Shown here: piece by piece, positions 48,701-61,500 of the stretch
Layout: every line of letters starts with the position of its first letter
Numbering within the stretch: position 1 is the stretch's first letter
NCBI GenBank assembly: GCA_013398275.1
Contig: VZSE01002208.1
Span: forward strand, 434,001 to 498,000
Source of the DNA: Promerops cafer
Taxonomy: Eukaryota; Chordata; Aves; Passeriformes; Nectariniidae
Reading direction: 5' to 3'
DNA: 64,000 bases
Made by a program: the position numbers and the translations under genes
Notes under the pieces: model-generated
Told to the model about the DNA's origin: nothing
The model's input: only the letters and a program-made list of their open reading frames with translations
Database searches by the model: none

Positions 48701-51700
48701 ATATCCCCTCATGCATCTGGCCAAATAAAGAATGCCAGCTTCTTAATGCTACACTGGTGTTAAGGAGTTTTTATTTTTACTGATTTTTGGTAACAGACTG
48801 AGGAAGTTTTCCAGAACTCCCTTCAAATGGATTTGTTGTTTAGACATCATACAAAATACTTTCTCTCTTATTGCAGCAGAGCCCTGAGATGAGGGTTGCA
48901 GAACCTTCCTCAACAGAAGTTTACAGGGAAATACCAGATAGACAACAGCAGTCACTGTAAAATCATCAAGTTGAAAATTTGACCTTTCTCTCAGCCCTAA
49001 CTTTCTGATTTCAAATACCCAGCGACCTGGCAGATGCTGTACTCAGGGTGTTGGTACATGCTACAACCTGTGCCACCACATCTTGCTCTCATTGTCTACC
49101 CTTAGCATGAAACATCTGCGCAGAGCATAAAAAGCAGAAGCTGAACAGAGTGCATTCTGTTAGTGTTGTTACTTAAAAAGAAAAAACTCACAAATACTCC
49201 AATTTAGCAGCCTATTCAAAGGCATAAATACCTTTTTTTCTGCAGGAAACAGTTATGCACTTTAACTTCTGTATATGCTGAAGTACCTCCTGGAAGGAGA
49301 CTGCACAGGTTCCCAGTTGAAGATCTTAAATAAAAAGGCAAAAAAAATTACTGTTTGAATTCAGTTAGCATGATGGATTATTTTCCTCTGCTTTTACTGC
49401 AACCTAGAGAGAAAAGTAAAGTCTTCTGCAAGAAAAAGACAGTCAGAAAGGTAACCCTCAATGCTCTTTCTTCTCTTCAAAACATTAATTGAACATAAAA
49501 TGAGAATCAGAAATTTTCTCAAAAACCTGCCAGGACCATTTACAGTCTCCACATTTCAGAAGAAAACAGCAGCACCTAGAAGTAACAGAACAACCACGTA
49601 CATTTTCCTTGAGACCTGTTTGTTATGGACTTAAATATTTATCTACCCTCGCCAGCACCTCTTCATCCCTCCCACCCATCTCTCTGGCTATCACAGCCCA
49701 GGCCACAGCCTTCTGACAGGCACACCAGCTCTGCTGAGTGAGTTATAACTTCAAGGCACCAACGCTCACAGAGGTTTGCCAGCAGAAAACAATCTCTCAT
49801 CCTGACTGGCACCACTGTACTTTGGAAACAGCTAGAGGGGACTTTTCTTCCTGGCTTTTAAATGCCACTTGAACAATACGCCTGCATTGTTTTACATTTA
49901 TATGCAGGTTCACCAATTAAATTACGGTTTTCCAGCTGACTGCCGAAGTGTAAGTTGATATAGTTACATTGATATATGGACAGATGCTGTGTTAAGCTGC
50001 CAAACAAGCACCTTTATGCTATTCAGCAGATGGTTGATAATAAAGAACTGCGGTTGTAACAGATATGCTGTCTCCAGCATTAATACCTGAGCAGGAGGAA
50101 AACTTTTATTTAAACACAGTTCTGCTAACCCTGGAGTCTGCAGTGGTCGTGACACCCATCACATGGCTACGTTCCAGAGCCTGCAACTCCATACTTGAAG
50201 CTAAATCATCTCACAAAAGTAATATAGAACAATGAAAAGTACTGAAAAAATCTGAAGATCTGGTTTTAATATGTGACATATTCCACACTGTGGAGGATTG
50301 AAACAGAAGTTCAGTGATGTACATGCATGGCTAAGAATGACCATTTTGTCCTGTTCTCTTGCCTGCAGTCACCCTTTGTGATTCAGATTTGGTTGCTAGT
50401 CTGAAGAGGAAAAACACTTTTAAAATAGCTTCTCTACATATCTCTGGGACCTATCGTCAGTCAGACTCATTTTGTTTGAAACTCAAATTACATTGCAGTA
50501 TACCTACTCTGCTAAATTTGAAACTATCCAAGAAAGTACTGAGCCTGCTTAGGGGCACCTGAAAAATTAATTAGAGATAGATATGAAGGACTCCAGTTTT
50601 TATTTTATAAAAATATCTTCTTTAAAAAAAATTAAACCGTTACTTATAATAAGTTTCCAGGAACTGCTCTGGACTGAATTGCAGAATGTCTTGTGAAACT
50701 TCTGGTGGATAAATAAACAATTGCATATAACTGCAGCCTCATCACTGCTACTTTTTAAGCAAAAGGCTGTTTATATGTGGCTAATTAGCATATGCCTAAA
50801 GCAAAGAGAGCCATAAAATGTCCCCAAAATTTCTTTCAGGCTTTAATGTTCTATAACGGGGAGAGGGGAGAGGGGTTTTAACAAGCAGCAAGTCAATTAC
50901 TTTGGAGTAAAGTCCATTCAGGAGAACAAGCTATGTTTTGGAGCTATCAGTGATTCACAGATCCTAATTTTCCAAGTGACCAAACAACAGTATTGCTACA
51001 CTACCGATCTGTGCCTGAGAAAATAACCCCAAATAAAGCTACAAATGGTACTAACTCAAAAAAGGGGGGAAAAAAGCATGAAATATCCTTCACCACATTT
51101 TTGACTTAACATCTGCATAAACAGTAAAGCTATCACAAAGCTGAACTCTGCCAGGTCCCTAGGGACTATGAACCATGTCCCCTAGCTTCCCTGCAGAGCA
51201 ATAAAGCCCCCAGAGTAAAGTCTCTGCACAGTAAGTGTCTGAACACTAACTACTGAGACTCTGCTTAAACAGCTATTTCATACAAAGGAATTGCTGTTTT
51301 GTGATGACACTTGAAAATTGAGTGCTTTTCATGTTTTCTTTTTTTTTTAATAATTGGAGAACTACTTATCCATACCTTCATTTCTGGGAAAACTGCTCAG
51401 AGCTAATTACAAGAGGTATAGATGACAGGACAGGACATGAGATATGCCCAAGAATTTCAGCCCATTCCCCTTCCTCCCTTATGCTGCTCATTTTGTTTTT
51501 GCTGTATCACCTATTGTGAGAAGAGGCTTCTCCACCTCACTTGATAGATTGACAGAAAAACTAATGCCAGAAGAGGTTTCCAACCTTTTACTATAACATG
51601 ACAAAGCGATGATGAACAATTACAGAAAAAGGTTCTGAAATATTTTCCCAATTACTACATCTGCCCCTGCATATTACTGCAGTCCTTTCTACAAGCTCTT

Positions 51701-54700
51701 TCTTCTTCAGAGGGCCTAAAGAATGCAGAGCTGGGCTGGGCAGAAGCAGGAAAGCTGTATTTCCAGGCTGTATTCTTACTTTCTCACAGAAGTTCCCTGG
51801 TTGACTCAAGGCAAGCAAATCACACCCCCTTTCCCTATCAGTCCCCAGCTCCAGAACAGTGGGAACATCTCCCTTCTGTAAAGCACTTGGACCTACTGAC
51901 AATAAGTGCAAAGTAAGAAGTAGGTATTATTACAACCTCTCTTCACGACAGGAAATCGCACACAGATCAGACATCTAGAAAATATGACTATAACTAAAGT
52001 TTGCACTGAAATATCTATATAAAAAAACGCCCTGCAATAAACAAGATAATAGGTTTCTTCTTTACCTTCTCTTGTTGTTAAATTAATCTGAAACCCAAAT
52101 CCTAAAAGGAATTATATGCTTGCTTTAAATCCAAGTAATCCCATTGATCTCAATGAGAATGCTCCTACAAGTCCATTAAGAAAGATCTCTTGCTGTTGAC
52201 TGTAATATTAGTATGCACAAGAAAAAAACACAGATCCAGCTACACGCATGTTCTTTTAATATCCTTATGGACTCAACCCAATAGATGATACCTATCTTCC
52301 GGTCCACTAAAGGTCACTGCATCCCAGATCTCTAACAGGCCTATTTTGAAAATTCCCCAAACAAAAAAAGCACTCCTACTACACACTGCAGTCACTATAA
52401 AGATTCTGCTTACCATGGCTGATGAAACCCTCTGCCTGCATTGTTAGCATGACAGCAACTCATAACATTGAAGGTCTGCCTCATACGCTCTTCAAAGAAA
52501 ACAATATACACACAGAATTTAGCTAGTCAGACAAGTGTACCTTTTTTAGCTTTCTCATCCTCTAACCTAGAAAAAGAAATGTTCACCCTTCTAAAATAAA
52601 TTGAGGGTGATATAAAATTGTTTTTTCATTAATAACTAGATCGAGATAACTTAGGAAATAGATAAACTTTTGCATAATGCTGTAATCTTAAAAATTATGC
52701 CCTATCACCTCTGTCATTTTATCAGTCCACCACTCAGTAGGGCCTGCAAAATGCAATGGTTGCTCTCCATTCCCATTACCTTTTGGAAATCTATCAGTGT
52801 CATAAATTTCTTGAGGGCAGGGAAAACTAGAAGGTTTTGAATGAAGAGTAAGGACTGCAGTTACTCCCTCCTGACTTTAGAGCTCAGTATTTTTCATCTT
52901 TAATGGCCAACACAACACTCAAGAATCACAAAGGTCAGCCTCTCTCCCATGAAGAGTTAGTCTGCAATTCAATGTGCTTTAGCAGTCAAGTAGTTGCGAA
53001 GTGCTACTCATCTGTTAAAACTGCCCTAAGAAAGCAAACACCTTTTCCGAGGTATCAGCCACTGGAGGGGGTATTTGGTAGCTTACCAAAAACCTGATAA
53101 GAAAGTAAAAAAAAAAAAAAAAAATCAAGAAGGTTACAGAAAACGTCTAAAAGCGTATTTCCCACAGTATCGAAACTGCACATTGGGTTCCATGCAAAGT
53201 GTTTTAGGAAGAACAGTGCTTTATTCGTGTGTGACTGAATACAATGCAAAAGCAAACCCCACATCTCCCAATTCCTAGGTTTACCCACATTAGACCCTGT
53301 GATTCCTGCACGAAGAGATGTAGTTTTATAGGCCAAGAAGATGGCTAAAATACCACTGGTTTTGATTTGACAATAGGTAGAACCTGACATACTCAGGCTC
53401 ATGCTCAGGGTTAATAAACAAGCAAAAGAACGACCTACAAATTGGTTCCTATTTACAACTGTCTGCCTCTTTACAGATTCACCATCACCAGATTTATTTT
53501 TGCATAAAGTCTCCAAAAGGACTCCAAAAAACTGTCATCAAATTGGTCCAACTTCAAGCAAAGTAGAAGATTCTACTTGGCTAAAGCCACTCCAAAGCTA
53601 CCTATATTTAAAACACATCTAAAGAAAGATGAACATGTATTTCAGCTCCTCAACATGAATGTGGAATGAATACAAAACTCATAAAAAATTATGAACCGAC
53701 CTGATGATTGAGTTCACACAGTGCCACTAGCTGAAGAAGGGTACAGGATGGATTGTGCCAGGATATTAATGGCAGCATAGCTTCTACATACTTTGTTAAA
53801 TTTTATCGGTTTGGGACCAGTGAAGCTGCTGGCAATTTCCAAGACCCTCTCCAAAAATCTGTGCAAAAATAACTATAATTGGGTAATAGACTTAAACACC
53901 ACCTCTGCCTTCTTTATCTCCTTACAGTATGCCTTCAAAGATGTGAGCTAGAAGGTTTTAGTGAAGCTGACAGCCTGTTCAGAGGAGCATTTTAAATGCA
54001 CAACTTACTCATAACCAGCATGGTCATGTAACTGGGATAAGAGAACCCAGTATCACTCTTCTTTCCTCTGCCAAATCAGTGTGGACTATTACTTTATTTA
54101 TAACAACTGCGGTTGAACAGATGGATAATATACTATCACAGGCAAGATCCGCACAAGCACTTAATTTTGAAATAACTAAAACAGCTATCGCAAAGGTTCC
54201 GGAGCAGACAATACTCTGGGCACCGGAAGAGGGAAATATACCTTTTAAAAGAGGCAAAAAAGTAACTGGATCACAGAAGTAGACTTCCAAGAAGGAATGC
54301 TTCCACTTGAAACATAATGCAAACACTTCTCTCTTTTCCCCTGATTTTACTAGATTGTACCTATCTCATTTTTTCTGCAGTATTTTGGTGAAATGATTTA
54401 ACAGTTACTCTTGTAGAAGAGCTTTGTCCCCACCTCAAGTTCATGTCCTTAACTGCACCATTCCTTTAAACAGCCAAAGAGGCCAGTGAGTTCTGAAAAG
54501 ACAACGGCTTTACTGAACTACCACCATCCTGTGCCACCAACAGTAACATAAATGCAATTCTAAAATGTCATAGCAACCCTGTTCATTACTTTATTCAGCC
54601 TTGCTCCTTTTTAAAATGTCTGTCTAAATATCTTCTTCTCTCCTTACCTTCTGCTAATTAAACTCAAGAAAGCATTTTGAGGTTCTGGGAAAGAAGACTG

Positions 54701-55280
54701 TAAGCTTAATATTTATTATTTAAGCCATCCACATCTCAGGCATGACTGTGGCCCCTCCACAAAACCAGTTTTAAACACAAAATTTCTTTATTTATCATTA
54801 GAAATTGAAAACACAAGGCACCTTACATTAATATGATAAACACAAACAGTACAGGTGGGCATCTGTAAGTTGTCACTGTTCTATAGATGTCTCTGTTCTT
54901 CCCTCCCATGGTCAGACTTGAGTATATAAAGGCAGAAGAGGAACCTCAGCAGCTCAGCAAATGTGAATGACAACTGTCTGCAATAATCCATCCTCAGATC
55001 CACTGGTTCTGTTTAGGGTCAAACTGAGTAGGACAAAGAATGTAATAGTGTGGCCAAAAACCAGCTTGAGTCAAACTTAGAGATCACAAGCCATTTGACT
55101 ACGCTTGCTATAAAGGCTGGATGGCTTTTCCTCCTGATGGATTTGTTCTGCAGTCTGGAATAGGAAAGTTTATTCCAGATAGCCATATAAGCAAAAATAA
55201 GATCATGTAGGAGCTGGATAATAAAAATAATAATCATGAGCATGCAGTAAAGGAATGTACTTTGCACTTCTTTTTCTTAG

Positions 55281-55345
55281 AACAGCAGAATGGTTTGGGT
55301 TGAAAGGAACCTTTAAAGATCATCTAGTCCAACCTCCCTGCTACA
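55281..55345 (-). mobile_element. CR1 3' terminal fragment in BLVRA intron 1
   Basis: About 65 bases closely match the CR1 end on the plus strand (AGAATGGTTTGGGTTGAAAGGAACCTTTAAAGATCATCTAGTCCAACC pattern), with sense on the minus strand. Only the terminal part is present, a typical severe 5' truncation. Confidence 0.85.
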
Positions 55346-58300
55346 AGTGTGATGTTTCCCTTTTTTCAGTCACTGGGGCCTTCACCTGATTGCCATGACT
55401 TTTCAAATATGATGGAGAGTGACTTGGCAACTACATCAGTTCTTCCTGCTCATAGTGATTCTCTTGATGAAAAAGGCCATCTGTCAGAACGGCTGCATCA
55501 GATTCCATGCGCAAAAGATGAAGAGTTGACATCTCACTTAGTAGTCATTTAACCAAAAGAAACTTGAACTCTGGGGTTATCTGCACCTTCATGCTCCCTT
55601 AGGAGTTGATAACTTAAGAGCACCTAGGATAGGAGGACTTTCCCTCCTGTGCTTAAAGAGAGGAAAATTTTGTTCCTGATATTACAAGACATTTGAGGGT
55701 AGGAAGGTCAGGCCACCCCAAGCGACAGGGATGGGTAACATGCAGCAGACCAGCAGTTGTTTCTGAAAGATGCTCTGAGTACACGAACACAAAAAAAAAA
55801 AGGGAAAAATGGTGCCTCATACATCTCCGTGGTGCAAAATTCAGCCTTCTTCAAAGATACCAGGGAATTAAGGCTGTGTCCTTGAAAGCAGTATCCTCTC
55901 TGATGAAGCCTTATCGGAAAAACTGGGCTCAGAGCAGCCAGAGAATTATATGGCCACATCACCTGCTTGCAGGGCAAGAGAAGAAATGAAGCTCTTATCT
56001 GCACTAAAACAAAGGACCAGATACTTTAAGCCCTGTTTATATTATCATATAATATGGCTATTTTTATGGGGTTTTTTGCTATGTCTTCATTGTATTGCTA
56101 TTGTGAATATTACTAGGTCAGGCTGTTACCAGGACCTATTCAAGAAGGACTGGGTTGGAAACACATTGCAGAAGACTATTATTTTTAAACTGTAAGTAGA
56201 GTCAGGCAAATGATCCATTTATTTTGAAAACATTTATTCAAGAGCCCTCAGCCTTAAGGTCTCATTTCAGATGCCAGGCATATAAGAACAGGCAGTACAT
56301 CTTAATTTGCAAATATTGGGCTAAATGCATGGATAGCTATTTCACTTGTCTAAGCAAGCAAGTAAATGTAAAATAGACTTAAAAAAAAAAATCCAAATAA
56401 AAAACACATTTCCTAGGGCAAACATAACTTCTGGGATTGGTTATCCTGACTTCTGGATGACAAACCTGAGACATCTCACGCCTCGGAACTGTTTTTAACA
56501 GATACTGCACTCCAGGGTAGCAAATCCAAGTACTCCATACTTAGCAAAAACAGGCCTACCTATGACTTACACTGAAGAAGAATGAAAGTAGACAAAGCCT
56601 GATGACCTCCAATGTCAGAAGTGTACCGCTCTGGTTTATAGCTTCATCACTTAACAGTGAATTATCAGCAGTACAGAATTCCTCTTTATCCACGTTCCAA
56701 TTATCTGAGTTCTTCACAGATTTTTGCCACTAAAGAATCAAAGCTTTAGAGGAAGAGAAAAACCAGAAATTAATTTGCCATCTCCATCCAAATGTTATGA
56801 ATCTGATTTAATGGCAACAACAAAACCAAAACAAACAAACAAACCACAACCCCTCCACCTCAACCCTTCATACATTTGTATCTTTTGTCACCAAGACCAA
56901 ACACTAATCACACAGATCTCTACCAACATGTTGATCCCACTTCCAGCTGCACACAATTGTGCTGCCTGAGAAAAATCAGCTAATTGTTCCAAAGACAAGT
57001 AGGAGCAAGCCACTGAGATCTCTATGTTCATCACCCAGTAACAGACTAACCAGTCTGTTGCTAATCTGTGTCAGAGCCTGCAAAAGACAGTAAATACCAA
57101 CTAAGGGCTGCTTTCCCTAGCAACACAAAGGGTCACAAAGCTTTATTGCTCCTAGCATAGCAAAGAAATATCCATGACGTTTTAACTAGAATGACTGTGG
57201 TCTCAACTTACCCCTCACATCCTGTACTACTACTTCCTTTCTGTTATTTGGGGATTATTCAATAATCCATGTTCTTTCTGGCAGCTTTACTCTCCTCTCA
57301 TTCAAAGAACAGAGGTAACAACTAAATGATAAAGATGACTTTGTACCTGCACATTTCACTGAGAGGGAAAGCTAATAAACTCAGTAACATTACTTGAGCC
57401 ATGAGAACGTATTTTATTAGCCAGTGTTGTGCAGCCTTTCATTTAGTATTTAGGTTAGTTACAATAAGAGAAACATTAGCTGCCACAAATAGGCTCCTTT
57501 TAACAGGTTAATAAAGCTATGCTGAGAAAAAAAAAAAGAAATCTATTTTATGCTAATTGTTCAACTCATGTTGTTAAAGTGGTAGGTTGTACTCATCTGG
57601 AGGAACAGGATTAGCAAATGCATTTCATTATCTTTCCCAGCCAGGTGGGTTTTCTGCAATGTTTTCTAATTAGCACAGTAGATCTCTGTCTGAGTTGCAA
57701 ACATTAGTCTAAGGAACACTTACGTTCAGTTAGACAAGAAGCCAAAGCTCTTTTTGCTTACAGCCTAGAGAGGAAACAAGTCAAATGTATATTTTTTTAT
57801 TATAGTTGCACTTATTTTATAAGGTGTCACTTTGGCTTTACAGGCATGAGAACATTTGCCAAGGTTCAAGGCCAGCTCCAGAGGCGTGAGATAGCTCCTC
57901 AGCAACCTTTGTTCTGCTAAGTTACAGCAAGGCATGGATTATCCAGAGTGGGGTTTTGTTGATTTTGTTTGTTTTTTTTTTTACTGTAGGATTAAACTGC
58001 AAGAGTGCCTTGGCTTTCAGACTGTTTTTCTTTTCTAAGCCCCATTGCTTCCCCACTCAGTGAAGAAACCTTTTTAATGCCTCACTTAATAAGGTGCACT
58101 ATGAGCATAATGTAAGTTCTTTTAACACACTGAGCACTACCTGTAAGTTTCAGAAAGATCTATGGCTGCCTGAAAATTCAAGGTGAAAGTTATCCACAAT
58201 CCTGCATACGCTGATGTTGCTGTACCGCTGTGTAAAACACAGGAACTCCTTCCTCAGGGCATTATTCTCCCACTGCCAGATCCATCCAAACTCTATTAGT

Positions 58301-59189
58301 TTCTCCACTTCTTCCCAACTTTGTTTAATTTTATATCCTGTTGCCTGACTCTTGCTTACCTAGCCAAGGATGACTGTGCAGAGACAGCTTCCATGTACCA
58401 CAGTAGTGGTAAGGGCAAACACCCTCTGAAGCTTCCTACAACTAATCTGCACAACATAGAGTACAACATTCCCTCTGCAAGATGGATGAAACTCAGGTGA
58501 CTTTAGAGTCATCATTAAAAAGCAAAAATGCCTATGTGCATTCCAGTCCTGCATCTTACTGAAGTCCTGACACCATGGTGTAAGATGGAAAACGATTCCC
58601 ATTTTAATTTGAAAACTGGACAGTTAATTTATCCATTTATCTTCACTTGTTTTGACAAGGCCAGTTAATTTTTAGTGCAGAGAGCAAAGCGGTCCTGTCT
58701 GACCTGATCTGCTGAGCTTAGTTTTCAAAGTCTATGGATACAGCAGATATTCTTTGTGACAAAAAAATCAAACAAGTCTGCCCTTTGACATTTAAAATGA
58801 TGTTGCTTAGAGCTTACTGCAGTGGTCTTTTTGGCTCACTGGGTTTGGGGGGGGTGAGGAGTGGATGTTGAAACGTCCAGTTAGCACAACTGGGAAAATA
58901 ATGAGGACACTAAGAATAAGAAGTTGAAAACTACAAAGGTTCAGTCTCCTTTTTAGCTCTACAAAATAAGCACTGCCAGTTTTTTAAGAATAACACAAAC
59001 CATACTTCATTGAATTAAACTCCAACTCTTCACAAACAGTAACTCAGTTTACTCTTTGAAGAAACTGAGAGATTTGCATGAGAAAAAAAGTTTCTTGACC
59101 ATGTGGATATAACGCGAGGAAGAGGAGTCCAGAAAAATCAGCACTCCAGAATAAGGGAAGTTTCCTGATCCAATAGTAAGAAATTTTAA

Positions 59190-59260
59190 AGTATTTTACT
59201 ATAAATTATTATTATATTAATAATATTGAATTATAATTTAATTATTAATAATTACTCTCT
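59190..59260. other. AT-only tract with perfect palindrome
   Basis: About 70 bases are almost entirely A and T, with several ATTA/TAAT cores. They include the perfect 16-base palindrome TAATTATTAATAATTA at 59,239-59,254. It could be a homeodomain-binding cluster, a matrix-attachment-like region, or plain low-complexity drift; the sequence alone does not decide. Confidence 0.7.
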
Positions 59261-60454
59261 AAGTGGTATGCACTGTGATGTGACAGTTTTTAGTATGAGT
59301 AAGGCTTTCTTACATATGCTGAAAATAATTTAAAATATTAACCCATTGCTCTTTATATTATGAAGATTAAACTTCAAGTTGGATTTACTTTATTGAAACA
59401 TATTTGTCTTCATTTTCTCATTTATCGACACAAATGACAGAATGATGTTCAAACACTATGTTATTGACTTTTGGCACAATGTCATTCTATATTTGCATCT
59501 GTAACCATAGATCCAACAGCTGAAAGACTATCTTTATTCCACAAAAATTAATTTGGCAAATCAACGCAAGGAATTGGAAGAAAAATTGTTTCACACAAAT
59601 TCATTAAACTGTTGCCCTAATTAAATCAGGTTGTTTGGGATTTTTTAGCAAGCTCCACCACAAAAGTTCAGCAGGATGCCAGGAATTATATAAAGGCTGA
59701 GCTTGTCTTTTCACTGTGTGTAGACTGAGCCCTTGATGCATCTTTTTTCTTTTTGTACCTAGAGATAAGTGATAGCTGTGACTAGAATATAAACTAATTA
59801 AGCGTCAATGTGTTTTATACACGGATTCTGTACCACATCTGAGAATGTAAGAATCACCTTTTTCCCACCAAAAGCTGTCTGAAATATGGCCCCACCACGT
59901 CCCTTTACGAAAGGAAAATATTCTCATTCTCACTTTACACACAGGTAAACTGAGGTACAGCCTGCTTGATGGTCTGGTGTTTCAGAAGGGAGAATCAAAT
60001 AGCTACAGTAAACGTGGATTTTCACAGGATTGGAAGGAAGCTCGGCACTTCCAAAAAGAGCCCAGTTTGTAGGAAAGTTTTTACATGACCTCTCACACTC
60101 TCACCATGCAGTGCTGTGGCCACTCGAAGATGCTACCTGGCGACTTCCACATCATTTGCAGGCTAGTTCTCTGCTTCACTGCAACCTGGACATTATTCCA
60201 AACAAAGGGCTTTTCCCTTTTTTCCTTTCTCTCTGCTTGCCCCTCCCCAGGTGGTGAAGGGTGCCCGTCCCCCTTGGTGTGCAAGCGTCTTTGCAGCAGC
60301 TAGGACAACGTGACTTGCAGGACTCCCCCAATCCTCCACAACCGAGGGGGAAACGCCGGTGACGAGCAATCCTGGGGAGGCGAGGAACAGAAAACGAAAG
60401 CCCTGCTTCCAAATCCTAATTACAGCTAGCAGGGATTAAGTAATTGCTACTAAC

Positions 60455-60494
60455 CTCTTCAGCTCACAGACGAGAAACGTGGTCCCGTTTAAGT
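60455..60494 (-). other. BLVRA: Proposed non-coding first exon of BLVRA
   Basis: On the minus strand a short exon would start about 30 bases after a TATAAG box and end at a strong donor, AAGAG|GTTAGT, at 60,455. Joined to the acceptor at 44,023 it gives a short 5' UTR with an in-frame TGA 18 bases before the BLVRA ATG. This is inference from promoter-like composition and splice-site fit. Mammalian BLVRA also has a distant untranslated first exon. Transcript evidence would be needed to confirm that this exon, and not another, is used. Confidence 0.5.
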
Positions 60495-60640
60495 CTCTTC
60501 CGCTCCCTGCAGCTCCTTCTTATACAACGCTCCCCAGCTCCGGCATATCAGTGCCCGCACGCCCTATCGCTGTAGCGGCGGCAACACCCCCTCGGCCGGG
60601 AATCCAATAAGACACTGCAGGGGCGGGCTGAAGCCACAGG
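60495..60640 (-). promoter_or_regulatory. Probable BLVRA core promoter (TATA, CCAAT, GC box)
   Basis: This is the most GC- and CpG-rich stretch of the window interior (about 60,330-60,760). On the minus strand it has TATAAG at 60,524-60,519, an inverted CCAAT box at 60,608-60,604 and a GC box (GGGCGGG on the plus strand) at 60,621-60,627. The spacing suits a start site near 60,494. It could also serve an unseen plus-strand gene, since GC and CCAAT boxes work in both orientations. Confidence 0.5.
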
Positions 60641-60774
60641 CAGCTGGGGCAGGCGCTGAGGCTGGGAGCTTTCTCGCAGGAAACACCCAGAAAGCTGCAC
60701 GGGGCTAGCAAGAGGCTGACACCCCCTCGGGGACCTGGGCAAGACCCCCAGGTTAAGCGCAGCGGTCCCTCTGA

Positions 60775-61500
60775 TGTAGGGTTTTCAAACTGATAAACAA
60801 CATATCAATAAACCCTGTTTATACACTTAATATGCCTCAGTAGCTGCAGCCGTTGAGAAAGAATAGGAAAAAAGGAACTTAGGATTCTATATGTATTGCA
60901 ATCAGTCACAATAGAATACTGAACTAACAGACCACAAGGATGCTTGGCAGAACGCCCAAGATAGGGCCAGAAGAAGGAATAAACAGGGGCAACTCATCAG
61001 TCTGAAGTGCCAACTGGGTGAAAGTTGATTTTGATGGGGGAGGGAGTGAAAACACTGACTCAGCTCACAGCCCATGAAGTCTAGAAACCCACTGACTCAA
61101 GAGGAGGAAGAGACTGAACACGTGGAGTAATTAACATAAGTTAGAGAATCACTTAACCACTAGAACTACAGAATATTCAGAGTTGGGAGGGACCCACAAG
61201 GATCAAGAGGTCCAATTCTGAAGTGAATGACCCGTATAGGGATTGAGCCTACAACCTTGGCGTTATCAGCACCATGCTCTGACCAAACTGAGCTAAGAAG
61301 ATATACTAATTAATGAGAGAACTATGCAACTTGTAACCAATGAATACCGATACTTTGTTTGCTAAAATGTATAAATAATTAAAGTTTTGATGATTAGGGA
61401 GCTAGCGTTTTGTGGGTTACCACCTAGCTCCTTACTTTGCACAAACTAATACAAAGAAATAGAGATTCCTCTCCTTTGTGTGTGAATTGGCATTGCACAC
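60775..61500 (+). mobile_element. Possible second ERV LTR, interrupted by the SINE
   Basis: The stretch begins TGTAGGGTTTTC and ends near TTGGCATTGCACA. It has CCAAT (AACCAATGA, about 61,336), a TATA-like GTATAAATAAT (61,370) and an ACAAAGAAATAGAGATTCCTC block typical of the 3' part of avian LTRs, in that order. The SINE at 61,163-61,300 splits it. I could not read a target-site duplication or an intact poly(A) signal, so the identity and ends are tentative. Confidence 0.4.
61163..61300 (-). mobile_element. tRNA-Ile-headed SINE with CR1-like tail (TguSINE1 type)
   Basis: Read on the minus strand, about 61,297-61,225 is a diverged tRNA-Ile: TTAGCTCAGTTTGGTCAGAGC (D-arm and A box), GGTGCTGATAACGCCAAGG (anticodon arm) and GGCTCAATCCC (B-box/T-arm region). 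About 61,224-61,165 follows as a tail like CR1 3' ends (TTGGACC, CTTGTGGGTCCCTCCCAACTCTGAATATTCTGT). This head-and-tail structure matches the tRNA-Ile/CR1-X SINE reported from zebra finch. It is not a functional tRNA gene: the B box departs from GGTTCRANNCC and the acceptor stem is lost. Confidence 0.85.

Larger units (their letters stand above)
44024..60454 (-). other. BLVRA: Putative BLVRA intron 1 (16.4 kb)
   Basis: If the first exon at 60,455-60,494 is right, this is one intron. It holds two CR1 pieces (45,584-45,780 and 55,281-55,345), an 18-base T run (46,647-46,664), an 18-base A run (53,107-53,124), a GC-richer block at 46,190-46,400 and a very AT-rich palindromic stretch (59,190-59,260). 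I found no nested coding exon. Confidence 0.5.

Noticed and set aside
53055..53516. 153-codon minus-strand frame in intron 1
   Set aside because: It contains a phenylalanine run from the 18-base A/T homopolymer, is overlapped by plus-strand frames and shows no family motif.
61220..61300. A tRNA-Ile gene on the minus strand
   Set aside because: The acceptor stem is lost, the B box is mutated and a CR1-like tail is fused to it, so it is a SINE head.
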